Assembly (NCBI GenBank): GCA_031216915.1
Contig: CM062292.1
Location: 1,174,457-1,238,456, forward strand
From: Pictodentalium vernedei
Lineage: Eukaryota > Mollusca > Scaphopoda > Dentaliida > Dentaliidae
Direction: 5' to 3'
DNA: 64,000 nt
Numbering within the stretch: the stretch's first letter is position 1; each line of letters begins with the position of its first letter. The position numbers and the translations under genes were made by a program. Shown piece after piece: positions 1-10,004 of the stretch. The notes beneath the pieces were generated by a model. It was given only the letters and a program-made list of their open reading frames with translations, was not told where the DNA came from and searched no databases.

Positions 1-12
1 AACCCCGCGGTG

Positions 13-1290
13 TATCTTGTGGCGTATATTTATGGCTATCAGCAGTATAATGTAGAGTAATCTTGTAAAGTATATGTATGGATATCAGCAGTATAATGTA
101 GAGTAATCTTGTAAACTATATGTATGGATATCAGCAGTATAACGTAGAGTAATCTTGTAAAGTATATGTATGGATATCAGCAGTATAATGTAGAGTAATC
201 TTGTAAAGTATATGTATGGATATCAGCAGTATAAAGTAGAGTAATCTTGTGAAATATATGTATGGACATCAGCAGTATAATGCAGAGTAATCTTGTAAAG
301 TATATGTATGGATATCAGCGGTATAATGTAGAGTAATCTTGGAAAGTATATGTATGGATATCAGCGGTATAATGTAGAGTAATCTTGTGATGTATATGTA
401 TATCAGCAGTATAATGTAGAGTAATCTTGTAAAGTATATGTATGGACATTAGCAGTGTAATGTAGAGTAATCTTGTAAAGTATATGTATGGATATCAGCA
501 GTATAATGCAGAGTAATCTTGTAAAGTATATGTATGGACATCAGCAGTATAATGTAGAGTAATCTTGGAAAGTATATGTATGGATATCAGCAGTGTAATG
601 TAGAGTAATCTTGTAAAATATATGTATGGATATCAGCAGTATAATGTAGAGTAATCTTGAAAGTATATGTATGGATATCAGCAGTATAATGTAGAGTAAT
701 CTTGTAAAGTATATGCATGGATATCGTCAGTATAATGTAGAGTAATCTTGGAAAGTATATGCATGGATATCGGCAGTATAATGTAGAATAATCTTGGAAA
801 GTATATGTATGGATATCAGCAGTATAATGTAGAGTAATCGTATGAAGTATATGTAGGGATATCAGCAGTATAATGTAGAGTAATCTTGTGACATATATGT
901 ATGGACTTCAGCAGTATAATGTAGAGTAATCTTGTAAAGTTTATGTGTGGATATCAACAGTATAATGTAGGGTAATCTTGTAAAGTATGTGTATGGATAT
1001 CAACAGAATAATGTAGAGTAATCTTATGAAGAATATGTATGGTTATCAGCAGTATAATGTAGAGTAATCTTTTGAAGTATATGTCGTGATATCAACAGTG
1101 TAATGTAGAGTAATCTTGTGAAGTATATGGATAGCAGCAGTATAATGTAGAGTAATCTTGTAAAGTATATGTATGGATATCAGCAGTATAATGCAGAGTA
1201 ATCTTGTGAAGTATATGGATATCAGCAGTGTAAGGTGGAGTAATCTTGTAAAGTGTATGTATGGATATCAACAGTATAATGTGGAGTGTT
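13..1290 (+). repeat. 46-bp minisatellite array A
   Basis: Tandem copies of an A/T-rich 46-bp unit containing GGATATCAGCAGTATAATG and GAGTAATCTTGTAAAG, about 28 copies, with substitutions and small indels between units. The period is read directly: the TCTTGTAAA word recurs at positions 61 and 107. The array begins in degenerate form near the window edge and fades out near 1290, where the last unit reads GTGGAGTGTTC. A few units are short, for example near 390 and 1125. The same unit occurs in reverse complement at 7871-9779. No coding role is apparent. Confidence 0.95.
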
Positions 1291-2231
1291 CATGTTGGCT
1301 GATATCATATGAATTGGTAGGGTTTGCAGTCACAGACCAACTAATTTTCACTAGGACAAGTTAGGGAAATTTAGGGAATTTCAGGGTTTCGTGCATATCG
1401 GCGCATGCGCCCCTCATATATATTTTGTTTTGTTTCCACTTATGGGCGAAAGCCCACTGTGTATTTATTCAGAAAAGTGAAAAGTGAAACTGAGGCGAAA
1501 TTTAAACATAGTTGTACATATTAATATGAGGTTAAGTCAGGGTTGAAGATAACTGTGCTCTGTCTTCGCCCACACCAGGTCACGCTAGTGCAAATTAAAT
1601 GAGCGTTTTCCTCGACATTTGCTAACTGATCGTTATAATTATTTTATAAAGTAAACCCGATGACACACAATACCAAACTTTCATATTTAGTGCCCAGCGT
1701 GAAAATGTCTGCGAATGTGGTAAGCAACATCTATAGTTCCCCATTACTAAGCTAGGTGAGAGGGAAATTTTCCCCAGACCGAACTGTACCTTCACTAACC
1801 ACAGTACTGCTGTTCATCAGCCCGCAACAATTCCCATTCTGACAATTCTTTTGATGCATGAATACCACGTGACACATGAATTACGCCCTATCGATAATGG
1901 AAAATATCTGACACAGACATTCAATCATCTTCTTGCAACGTTCATAAACTCGCAACTCTTTGCTGATATAGTTGAAGAATAATATTCAAACCCTACAATG
2001 AAACCAACGTCTTCTTTAATTATATATAGACGTGGTTCTGGAATAACCCTTGCACATAGTTCTAAATTGTCCTGTGATTTAAGGGCCTATATAAATAATG
2101 AAATTTTGTTTATTTTGAAAATTCTCACCTCTGATATTCCTTCAATTACTGTGGTGGTTTGGAAGGAAACTATGATATTCTCCTATGCAGAATGCACTGC
2201 AAAGTCATGCATTGTATTTGAATAAATCCTA
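1291..2231. other. Unique A/T-rich spacer without a recognisable gene
   Basis: About 940 bp between minisatellite A and the non-LTR element. No open frame here resembles a known protein; the longest, at 1998-2225, is 75 codons of low-information sequence. Visible details are a GC-rich 12-bp palindrome at 1400-1411 and a tiny stem with a GAAA loop at 1443-1456 (TGGGC/GCCCA). It may be the host DNA into which the retroelement inserted. I could not find a convincing target-site duplication. Confidence 0.6.
1400..1411. promoter_or_regulatory. GGCGCATGCGCC palindrome, possible NRF1-type site
   Basis: A perfect 12-bp palindrome whose core GCGCATGCGC equals the core of the animal NRF1 (alpha-Pal) consensus. 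It stands out in A/T-rich surroundings. No adjacent gene start is recognised, so a promoter role is only a possibility; chance occurrence is also plausible. Confidence 0.25.
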
Positions 2232-2246
2232 GGGGGGGGGGGGGGG
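2232..2246 (+). repeat. G15 homopolymer at the 5' edge of the non-LTR element
   Basis: A run of 15 G separates A/T-rich spacer (to 2231) from GC-rich sequence typical of a non-LTR 5' UTR. G-rich 5' ends occur in several non-LTR families and can come from template switching or slippage. The exact run length is uncertain in any assembly. Confidence 0.6.
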
Positions 2247-3056
2247 TTGATCATCCCCTACTAGGCGGGTCCTCAGGTGGCGGATAGAGGACGGCCTGCT
2301 CAATTGGATCAGGTTTGCTAATTATTAATTGGCAGGTTTGCTCAATTGAGCTGGTTCGCTGCAATATACACGAATACACAGCTCGGACCAAACTGATCAG
2401 CCCTGCTAATACCATCTGGCAGGCACCTTGTTCTCCCGTGAGGTGAGTTCCGAAGGCCCCGGAAGAAGGAATCCTGGCAGTTGAGGACTCGTGGCCCCGG
2501 TTAGGGCAGTCTCCCAAGATGGAGATCAGGTCGTAAACCCTGTTTGGCCCTGGTCTCCATTTTTTCAGATAATGTCCAACACACTGCTTTGGCCCCAATT
2601 TCGGGAGTAGACGGATGGTCGGATGGCCCGTTCTGACCAATCGGGAGCCCCCAACACCAAAAATATCGGGTGTCACGTCGGGGGGCATTGGGTGGTCATT
2701 CAATTAATCATTTCTTTTAATTCAATTTTATTTTTGCTGCGGTATACTGATTTTCAAAGAAATTTCATCTGTTTTAAGTTATAGGGTTTTTATGACACTG
2801 TCTGCGTCAGTTATCCGTGATAAATTTCTTGTACTAGTTTTACAAAGTGATTGGTTGAATGACCGCCACGACCTGGCACTTCCCAAAATAATTGACGGGT
2901 CAATCCTCCAGCGGTATGCATTAGCATCAACGCTGGGAAAGTATGCTTTCCATGTACTCTTGGTGCTGTTTGCTGGATATCCGCAACATAACCCCCTAAG
3001 TTGGGCTCTGAGTAAGGGTGGGAGTCATGGAATGATGAATTATTAAAAACACTACA
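2247..3056 (+). other. 5' UTR of the non-LTR element (inferred)
   Basis: GC-rich leader of about 800 bp between the G run and the ORF1 start codon. It changes sharply in composition from the spacer upstream. After about 2700 it becomes A/T-rich again toward ORF1. No ORF here in the sense direction looks like a protein. Elements of this group usually carry an internal promoter in this region; I cannot point to a specific site. Confidence 0.5.
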
Positions 3057-4463
3057 ATGGCTACCAAACAACCAAATAAACGACCGTATGAACCGACAAT
3101 ACCTGAAACTGACTCTGATAGAGACACAGATTATGCAGAAACTGCAAGCAGATGGCCGAATTTTTTAATTATAAATTCTACTGATGAAAACAAAAAGGTC
3201 AATAAGATTAACCCATTTGCTCTAGAAAAAACTATAAAAGGCATAGCCGGAACAGTTAAAAGTGTTAAGAAATTGAGATCTGATGGTATCTTGATTGAAG
3301 TTGCTAAAGACATCCAAGCCTTCAATCTTTTAAAGCTGAAAAAATTAGTTGATATTGAGGTGGAGGTAAAACCCCACAGAACTCTCAATAGTAGCCGAGG
3401 TGTTGTTCGATCTAGATATCGTACTGATATTCCTGAATCAGAAATTGTAAATGAACTCAAACCTCAAGGAGTCACTGGTGTCAAGAGAATTCAAATAAGG
3501 AAAAATGGACAACAGATCACCACCAATACCTACATTTTTAATTTTCAAACTCCTCAGCCACCAAAATCTCTTAAAATTGGATACTTGAACACCAAGGTGG
3601 ATTTGTATATCCCAAATCCCCTGCGGTGTTTCAACTGTCAAAAATATGGGCATAGTAGGGACAATTGTAGAGGCAGGCCGGCTTGCTTTCGTTGTGGGCT
3701 AACACATGGTGAGCCATGTACCAGTGATACCATCAGATGCATCAATTGTCAGGGCAATCATATGTCATCTTCAAAAGATTGCCCTGTATGGAAAAAAGAA
3801 AAGCACATTCAAACCATTAAGTGTGAAAGACAGATTAGATTTAAAGAGGCCAGGGAAATTGTTTCATCGATGTCTGGTATGCAAACATCAACGCCATCAT
3901 ATGCCACGGTTATTAGCAAAAAATTACAAACAAAATCGGTGGAGTGCCAAACGCAATACACATGGCTGGGAGGCGCAATACCACCATTACTACATGCCTT
4001 CACAATAGACCACAGCGAACAACTACAACAAAAAACACAAACACCACCAGTACAAAAATCTAAAACAAATCCGAAGAATGAACAAGACAAATCAAAAACA
4101 ACAGTTAAAAACAAAGCTCAGGAATCGAAATCAGAACATAAAAATGACCAGCCAAAACCAAAATCGCAACAAGAACCCCGAAATCTTAGTCAGAGAAGGT
4201 CTCAAGAAAAATTCAAAAAGAAAATAGACAAAACAAAACAGCTATCAGACAGATTACCTAAAGCCCTTCAGGACCCTGTTACCAGTAACAGGTTTGAAGC
4301 CTTTGAAGAAATGGCAGTCGATGAGTGTATCGATGAAACACTCGGACACCTACGTCCAAACTCATCCCAACACAAGTCCCCTAGACAAAAACCACCCAAA
4401 CCATCTGCTGGGGCTATTTCGCCCATACGTCCATCCTCTAAATCTCCTACCAAATATGGATAA
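3057..4463 (+). CDS. ORF1, gag-like nucleic-acid-binding protein of the non-LTR element
   Basis: An intact 468-residue frame. In Jockey-type elements such proteins bind the element RNA and form ribonucleoprotein particles with the ORF2 product. Residues 1-190 are a basic, mostly globular region. Three zinc knuckles follow: Cys191-Cys204 (C-x2-C-x4-H-x4-C), Cys210-Cys221 (C-x2-C-x3-H-x3-C) and Cys228-Cys242 (C-x2-C-x3-H-x6-C, followed by PVW). Residues from about 300 to the end are low-complexity and rich in Lys, Gln, Ser and Pro, probably disordered. The ATG is preceded by ACTACA and is the first ATG of this frame that gives the full domain. ORF2 follows in the same frame after a single TAA. 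The intact state contrasts with the broken ORF2. Confidence 0.88.
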   Translation: MATKQPNKRPYEPTIPETDSDRDTDYAETASRWPNFLIINSTDENKKVNKINPFALEKTIKGIAGTVKSVKKLRSDGILIEVAKDIQAFNLLKLKKLVDIEVEVKPHRTLNSSRGVVRSRYRTDIPESEIVNELKPQGVTGVKRIQIRKNGQQITTNTYIFNFQTPQPPKSLKIGYLNTKVDLYIPNPLRCFNCQKYGHSRDNCRGRPACFRCGLTHGEPCTSDTIRCINCQGNHMSSSKDCPVWKKEKHIQTIKCERQIRFKEAREIVSSMSGMQTSTPSYATVISKKLQTKSVECQTQYTWLGGAIPPLLHAFTIDHSEQLQQKTQTPPVQKSKTNPKNEQDKSKTTVKNKAQESKSEHKNDQPKPKSQQEPRNLSQRRSQEKFKKKIDKTKQLSDRLPKALQDPVTSNRFEAFEEMAVDECIDETLGHLRPNSSQHKSPRQKPPKPSAGAISPIRPSSKSPTKYG

Positions 4464-5180
4464 TACAATATCAAACACAACATCATACAATGGAACTGTC
4501 GAGGTTTTAGAGCTAATTTTAATAAACTAGGCCTTTTGAGCCAAAAGTATAAACATGCTGCTTTTTGCCTGCAGGAAACTCTCTTGAAGAAACCCGAGGC
4601 TCAAGATCATTCAGCCTTTAAGCATAAAACTCCGTATAATGCCTGGGCAGATGATAATGATCTTCATATTCGTGAAACGAGTGTATTGGTTAGGAACGAC
4701 ATCATTCACAGTTCTGTACCACTACAGACAAATTTACAAGCTGTGGCGGTACGCCTAACTTTGGACAAAACAGTTACACTTTGTTCTATTTACGTTTCAC
4801 CAAGTAAAGCCTTACAACTGAATGAGCTGCTGGTCCGACAACACCCAACTCCATACATTTTGTTGGGTGATTTTAACGCACATAGCACCCCTTGGGGTAA
4901 TTCCTGCAGTCAAGAAGATGCAAAAGGTAAAACTGTAGAAGAGTTCATTACAAAATATGAATTGTGCTTGTTCAATGATGGGTCAGATACTTACCTGCAC
5001 CCCGCATCTGGTTCTTACACTTCAATTGATTTAACAATTGCATGCCCTTCGGTCTTCCTTGATTTTTCAGGGAAGGCAGAAGTTGACATGTGCAGGAGTG
5101 ACCACTTTCCGATTGTGTTGGAGAATGTAGTTCCGTTGGATGATGAGAGGGTGCCCCAGTGGAACTTTAAAAAAGGCTGA
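4464..5180 (+). pseudogene. ORF2 part 1: APE-type endonuclease domain
   Basis: This endonuclease nicks target DNA to prime reverse transcription. Family motifs are visible in order: QWNCRGFRAN near the start, LQET (catalytic Glu, near 4570), LLGDFNAHSTPWG (Asp/Asn, near 4863), SIDLTIACP (near 5023) and SDHFPIV (catalytic His, near 5098). The core therefore looks complete. It lies in the same frame as ORF1, separated only by the TAA at 4461-4463, and has no ATG at its start. An ATG at 4456 overlaps the ORF1 stop but lies in the +1 frame, so a one-base loss just after it is a likely explanation. The frame ends at 5180 because of a shift at an A6 run (5168-5173). Confidence 0.85.
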
Positions 5181-5550
5181 CTGGGACACTTTCTCATCGC
5201 TTTATTCTGAACGCCTCACACGGGAGGAATTTCAGGACAGTACTGACCAGATTGAACACTTCACCACAGAGTTGATTGACATTGCAAGCCAAGTCATTCC
5301 TAAAACCTCGGCAAATCCAAAACGTTTCACTAAACCATGGTTTGATACTGAGTGCAAACAGACTATAAAAAATCGCAAGAAATTTGAGAGGGAATTTAAT
5401 AAGTCACCAACTACACAAAATTTAGATAGATTACGTATAAATCGGGCAAAAACAAGACGACTTATAAAAAAAAAAGAAACGTTCATGGGAAACTTAAGTT
5501 TCTAAACTTAATCAAAACACCTCCATCACAAAAATTCGGAAAATGATTAA
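5174..5550 (+). pseudogene. ORF2 part 2: endonuclease-RT linker, frameshifted
   Basis: The reading continues in the next frame after the A6 run at 5168-5173 and stays open to 5505. It encodes a helical, charged linker: DWDTFSSLYSERL, then a KPWFDTECK-like motif, then a Lys/Arg-rich stretch, as is usual between endonuclease and RT in this group. A second shift lies in the A10 run at 5466-5475. Another frame change is needed near 5545-5560, before the RT frame opens. Both homopolymer sites are typical of replication slippage and also of sequencing error. Confidence 0.7.
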
Positions 5551-7392
5551 AAAATTAAAGGAAAAGAAACAAAATCAGCAGTACAACACCTACAAGATAA
5601 CAACACACTCATTACATCAAAACAAGAAATTTCAAACAAGTTGGCCTCAACATTTTCTAAACATTCATCGTCTGAAAATAGTAACCCAGAATTCCTCAAA
5701 CTAAAACAACAACAAGAAAAACAAAAGATAAAATTTACATCCAATAACTTAGAGGATTACAATGAACGTTTCCCTATGGAAGAGTTAAGTATCTCTCTGT
5801 GTAAAGCAAAGTATTCTGCCACTGGACCTGATGACATTCACTATCAGCTTTTAAAACATCTGCCTCAAACTTCACTTGCACTTTTATTATCTATTTTTAA
5901 TGACATAAGGGTGACTGGCCAGTTTCCACCTTTCTGGCGAAAAGCTACTATAATTCCTATTCCTAAGCCCGATAAAGATCACAGCAACCCCAGTAATTAT
6001 AGGCCTATTGCCTTAACAAGTTCTCTGTGCAAAACCACGGAGAGGATGATCAATGATCGGCTTGTCTGGTTTCTGGAATCGAACAATCTGCTTACAGATG
6101 TTCAGTGTGGTTTCAGAAACCAGAGAAGTACTGTGGATCATTTGGTTAGATTAGAAACGTTTATAAGAAATGCCTTTGCCAGAAAAGAACATGTGGTCGC
6201 CATCTTCTTTGACCTGGAAAAGGCATATGATACAACGTGGACGTATGGGATTTTAAAAGATTTTTTTACCATGGGGTTGAGGGGGCGTATGCCTCTTTTT
6301 ATTGAAAACTTTTTGAGGGACCGCCAATTTCAGCTTCGTGTTGGGTCAACGTTATCTGATCCTCACGAGCAGGAGTTGGGGGTTCCGCAAGGTAGTATTT
6401 TATCTGTTACCCTTTTCTCAGTCAAAATCAATGGTATTATTGATGCAATTGAGAATATGGTTGACTCGTCATTCTGTGTAGATGACTTTTTAATCTGCTA
6501 TCTCGGCAAAAAAATGAATGCTATAGAGCGCAAACTTCAGCTGTGTTTAAATAGGATTCAAAAATGGGCCACAGAAAATGGTTTCAGGTTTTCAAAGACA
6601 AAAACAAATTGTGTTCATTTTTGTAAGCTTCGGAAACATCACTTCGATCCGGAGTTGAAAATTGACGGTAGTCCTATTAAAGTTGTTAAGAAAGTGAAAT
6701 TCTTAGGTTTGTTGTTTGACAGCAAACTGAATTTCACTTTCCACATTAAACAACTAAAAGTTAAATGTAAGAGAGCACTGAACCTACTGAAGGTTGTTGG
6801 TAGCACTGATTGGGGTGCTGACCAAAAGACATTATTCCATCTGTATAGATTTCTTGTTCGTTCAAAATTAGATTACGGTACTATAGTTTACGGTTCTGCA
6901 AGGAAGTCATACCTAAAACCACTTGATGCCATTCACAATAGTGGTATTAGAATTAGTTTAGGGGCTTTTCGAATATCCCCAATAGACTCGATGCTTGTTG
7001 AAGCAGAAGAGCCTTCTCTTGAGAAGCGCAGAATTAAATTGTCTCTCCAATATGTGTCTAAACTTTTGGCCAATCCTTCAAATCCTGCTTATAATTGTAT
7101 TTCAGAACCTCAAAATGTTGACTTTTTTCACCGACATCAGAAACATATTCCTCCATTGGGAATTAGAGTTAAACCCCACATGGAGTCTGCAAAAATTGAT
7201 TCTGAATCTATAAAAGAAAACCGTAAATCAGTCATTCCTTCTTGGCATCTCAAAAAACCTACAGTTATTTTAGACCTTGCTTCTACCAAAAAATCTGATA
7301 CCAATTCCTTGCAGTTTAAACAAAGATATGCTGTTTTTCTTCAGTACGTCCGTACTTCCCTACATCAGAAAACGACAACGAGTTCCTACTAG
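5551..7392 (+). pseudogene. ORF2 part 3: reverse transcriptase domain, without RNase H
   Basis: The long frame is open from 5551 and its first usable start-like codon is a TTG at 5641 (583 codons from there), which is not a natural start. RT blocks appear in order: SATGPDDIHYQLLK, NYRPIALTSSLCK, CGFRNQRSTVDHL, FDLEKAYD (Asp at 6211), GVPQGSILS and CVDD (Asp codons at 6481 and 6484), followed by the thumb-side FLGLLFDSKL. The usual Tyr/Phe before VDD is Cys here, a likely inactivating or at least unusual change. Related elements continue into an RNase H with a TDGS motif; here the frame stops shortly after a KKSDTNSLQFKQ segment and no TDGS is seen. The protein is inferred to be dead in this copy because it is cut off from its endonuclease by frameshifts. 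Confidence 0.88.
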
Positions 7393-7473
7393 AAATGACA
7401 TATTGACCAGGCAAAACTTATTAATCGGGTGACTTAACATTCCTCTCCCTTTTGTTTGAGAAGGCCAGTATAC

Positions 7474-7549
7474 ATATCGTCGTGTTAGAACCAGAACGTC
7501 CTATGTCCCCTATGGGACATAGGACGTTCTGGTTCTAACACGACGATAT
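7474..7549. repeat. Perfect inverted repeat, 36-bp arms, 4-nt loop
   Basis: The left arm 7474-7509 begins ATATCGTCGTGTTAG and ends GTCCC. The right arm 7514-7549 is its exact reverse complement. The loop is CTAT (7510-7513). All 36 positions pair, which is notable in a locus where every neighbouring coding part is degraded. It lies 81 bp after the RT stop. It could be a 3' structural element, a fold-back product of replication, or a very small inserted palindrome. As RNA it would make a hairpin of pre-miRNA-like size, with no other evidence for that role. Confidence 0.95.
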
Positions 7550-7589
7550 TTAGATTTGCTTGTATGATGACGTTCCGTGATTGGATAGC

Positions 7590-7610
7590 AAAAAAGAAGA
7601 ACAAGAAGAA
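7590..7610 (+). repeat. A/GAA-rich tail, likely 3' end of the non-LTR element
   Basis: Purine-only except for one C: an A run followed by GAAGAA and AAGAAGAAG words. Non-LTR elements end in poly(A) or short tandem repeats made during target-primed reverse transcription. The position after the RT frame fits, but the boundary is not confirmed by a target-site duplication. Confidence 0.45.
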
Positions 7611-7870
7611 GTTAAAAAGTATAACAATAATGACAACATCAACAACAAGTCATGAAATTCCATAAAACGACGCGCATTTGCGGTCGTCACACTACAAATT
7701 TTAAGAACAGGGCCAATATTTTTGGCAACCTCACCAACAAACTGGGTTAGAAATTCTGCCACGGCCACCTAAATAAGGTACATCACTTTATAGCAATAAT
7801 CTGTCCCGAGAAATAGTTCGTAACACTTGGCGCTGTACCTCACTAAAATATTTTACCATTCCGGTAAATC

Positions 7871-9779
7871 TGCTGCTATCCAAACATATACTTTACAAGA
7901 TTTCTCTACATTATACTGTTGATGCCCATACATATACTTTCCAAGATTACTCTACATTATACGGCTGATATCCATACATACACTTTATAAGATTACTCTA
8001 CATTATACTGCTGGAATCCATACATATACTTTATAAGATTGCTCTACATTATATTGCTGATGTCCATATATATATGTCACAAGATTCTTCTACATTATAC
8101 TTCTGATATCCATACATACACTTCATAATATTATTCTACTTTGTACTGCTGATATCCATACATACACTTTATAAGATTACTCTACGCTATACTGCTGATA
8201 TCCATACATATACCTCAGAAGATTACTCTACATTATACTGCTGATATCCGTACATATACTTTACAAGATTACTCTACGTTATACTGCTGATATCCATACA
8301 TACACCTTACAAGATTACTCTACGTTATACTGCTGATATCCATACATACACTTTACAAGATTACTCTACATTATACTGCTGATGTCCATACATATACTTT
8401 ACAAGATTACTCTGCGTTATGCTGCTGATGTCCATACATATACTTTACAAGATTACTCTACGTTATACTGCTGATATCCATACATACACTTTACAAGATT
8501 GCTCTACATTATACTGCTGATGCCCATACATATACTTTACAAGATTACTCTACATTATCCTGCTGATGTCCATACATACACCTTATAAGATTACTTTACG
8601 ATATACTGCTGATATCCATACATATACTTTACAAGATTACTCTACATTATACTGCTGATGTCCATACAAATACTTTACAAGATTACTCTACATTATACTG
8701 CTGATGTCCATACATATACTTTACAAGATTATTCTACAGTATACTGCTGATATCCATACATATACGTTACAAGATTACTCTACATTATTCTGCTGATGTC
8801 CATTCATATACTTTACAATGTTACTCTACGTTATACTGCTGATGTCCATACATGTACTTTACAAGATTACTCTACATTATACTGCTGATATTCATTCATA
8901 TACTTCAAAAGATTAGTTTACATTATGGTGCTGATATCCATACATATACTTTACAAGATTTCTCTACATTACACTGCTGATATCCATACATATACTTTAC
9001 AAGATTATTCTACTTTATACTGCTGATATCAATACATATACTTTCCAAGATTGCTATACATTATATTGCTGATATCCATACATATACTTTACAAGATTAC
9101 TCTACTTTATACTGCTGATATCCATACTTATACTTTACAAGATTGCTCTACATTATACTGCTGATGTTCATAAATATACTTTACAAGATTGCTCTACATT
9201 ATACTGCTGATGTTCATAAATATACTTTACAAGATTACTCTACATTATACTGTTGATATCCATACATATACTTTACAAGATTTCTCTACATTATACTGCT
9301 GATATTCCTACATACATTTCACAAGATTACTCTGCTGAAATCCATACATATACTTCAGAAGAACAGTCTACATTATACTGCTGATATCCATACATGCACT
9401 TTACAAGATTACTCTACATTATACAGCTGATATCCATACATATACTTTACAAGATTGCTCTACATTATACTGCTGATATCCATACATATACTTTACAAAA
9501 TTACTCTACATTATACTGCTGATATCCATACATATCCTCCACAAGATTGCTCTACATTATACTGCTGATATTCATTCATATACTTCAATAGATTAGTTTA
9601 CATTATGGTGCTGATATCCATACATATACTTCACAAGATTTCTCTGCATTTTACTGCTGACATCAATGCATATACTTCACATGATTAATCAACATTATAC
9701 TGCTGATATCCATAATACACTTAACGAGATTATTCTTTATCACACTACTGATGTCCATACATATACTTCACAAGATTAC
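7871..9779 (-). repeat. 46-bp minisatellite array B, inverted relative to array A
   Basis: About 41 copies of a 46-bp unit containing TTACTCTACATTATACTGC and GATATCCATACATATAC. This is the exact reverse complement of the array A unit. Units differ by substitutions, and some alternate GATATCC with GATGTCC. A shortened unit lies near 9330. The array ends at 9779, next to the gypsy-type remnant. Confidence 0.95.
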
Positions 9780-10004
9780 ATTTTCTACATTTACAGTAGT
9801 AGGATCCCATAAATATTCTAGAGAGTGAGCAAGCAAATAGTGTGTTTTTTGTTGTGAAAATGAACAATTGCAAATAAGACATTCAGTCCGATTATTTGGG
9901 ACACCTCGTTTCTTTCGGTTATACGACGCCGGTACGCCTTGACACTGCTTGCTTTTTGAACTGATTCTGTTCGAAAATTCCTCCTTCGTTGTGGATAGCA
10001 TTCG
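9768..10004 (-). pseudogene. Cys/His-containing C-terminal tail after the Tpt1-like domain
   Basis: An open segment (84 codons from 10022) lies in a different frame from the last Tpt1-like block and overlaps its end. It is basic (RNRKKRG-like) and then shows ECLICNCSF and, further on, HYLLAHSLEYL, a C-x2-C plus His-x4-His arrangement that could bind zinc. It may be the C-terminal extension of the Tpt1-like protein displaced by a frameshift, or an unrelated open stretch. Its last codons run into the first minisatellite unit, so the true end is lost. Confidence 0.4.

Larger units (their letters stand above)
2232..7610 (+). mobile_element. Non-LTR retrotransposon, Jockey-like, decayed
   Basis: The order is 5' G run, GC-rich 5' UTR (2247-3056), gag-like ORF1 with three CCHC-type knuckles (3057-4463), then ORF2 with APE-type endonuclease (4464-5180) and reverse transcriptase (about 5551-7392). 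A short 3' region follows, ending in an A/GAA-rich tail near 7590-7610. This domain order and the knuckle pattern fit the Jockey group of elements. ORF1 is intact. ORF2 has at least three frame changes, at an A6 run (5168-5173), at an A10 run (5466-5475), and near 5545-5560. RNase H, which many relatives carry after the RT, is absent. The 5' end is inferred from composition and the 3' end from the tail; no target-site duplication was found. Confidence 0.85.
7393..7870 (+). other. 3' region of the non-LTR element and unique flank
   Basis: Noncoding. It holds the perfect inverted repeat (7474-7549), a purine-rich tail at 7590-7610, then about 260 bp of unique sequence before minisatellite B begins at 7871. 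A short alternative frame just before 7410 could be the last remnant of the ORF2 C-terminus, which would fit an internal deletion of RNase H, but it is too short to be sure. Confidence 0.5.

Noticed and set aside
13..1290. CRISPR-like tandem repeats
   Set aside because: Units are contiguous 46-bp tandem copies with no unique spacers, in a eukaryotic context without cas genes.
1173..1364. 63-codon frame at the end of minisatellite A
   Set aside because: Most of it is translated minisatellite, with no independent support.
1360..1400. Telomere-like TTAGGG words
   Set aside because: Only a few irregular words (TTAGGGAAATTTAGGGAATTT); there is no tandem array.
1998..2225. 75-codon frame before the non-LTR element
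   Set aside because: No domain, no conserved motif and A/T-rich composition; length is within chance expectation.
2251..2703. 150-codon open frame on the minus strand
   Set aside because: It lies antisense to the GC-rich 5' UTR of the non-LTR element and shows no recognisable domain; GC-rich sequence often leaves such frames open by chance.
7474..7549. Intrinsic transcription terminator
   Set aside because: The hairpin has no following T run and the context is eukaryotic.
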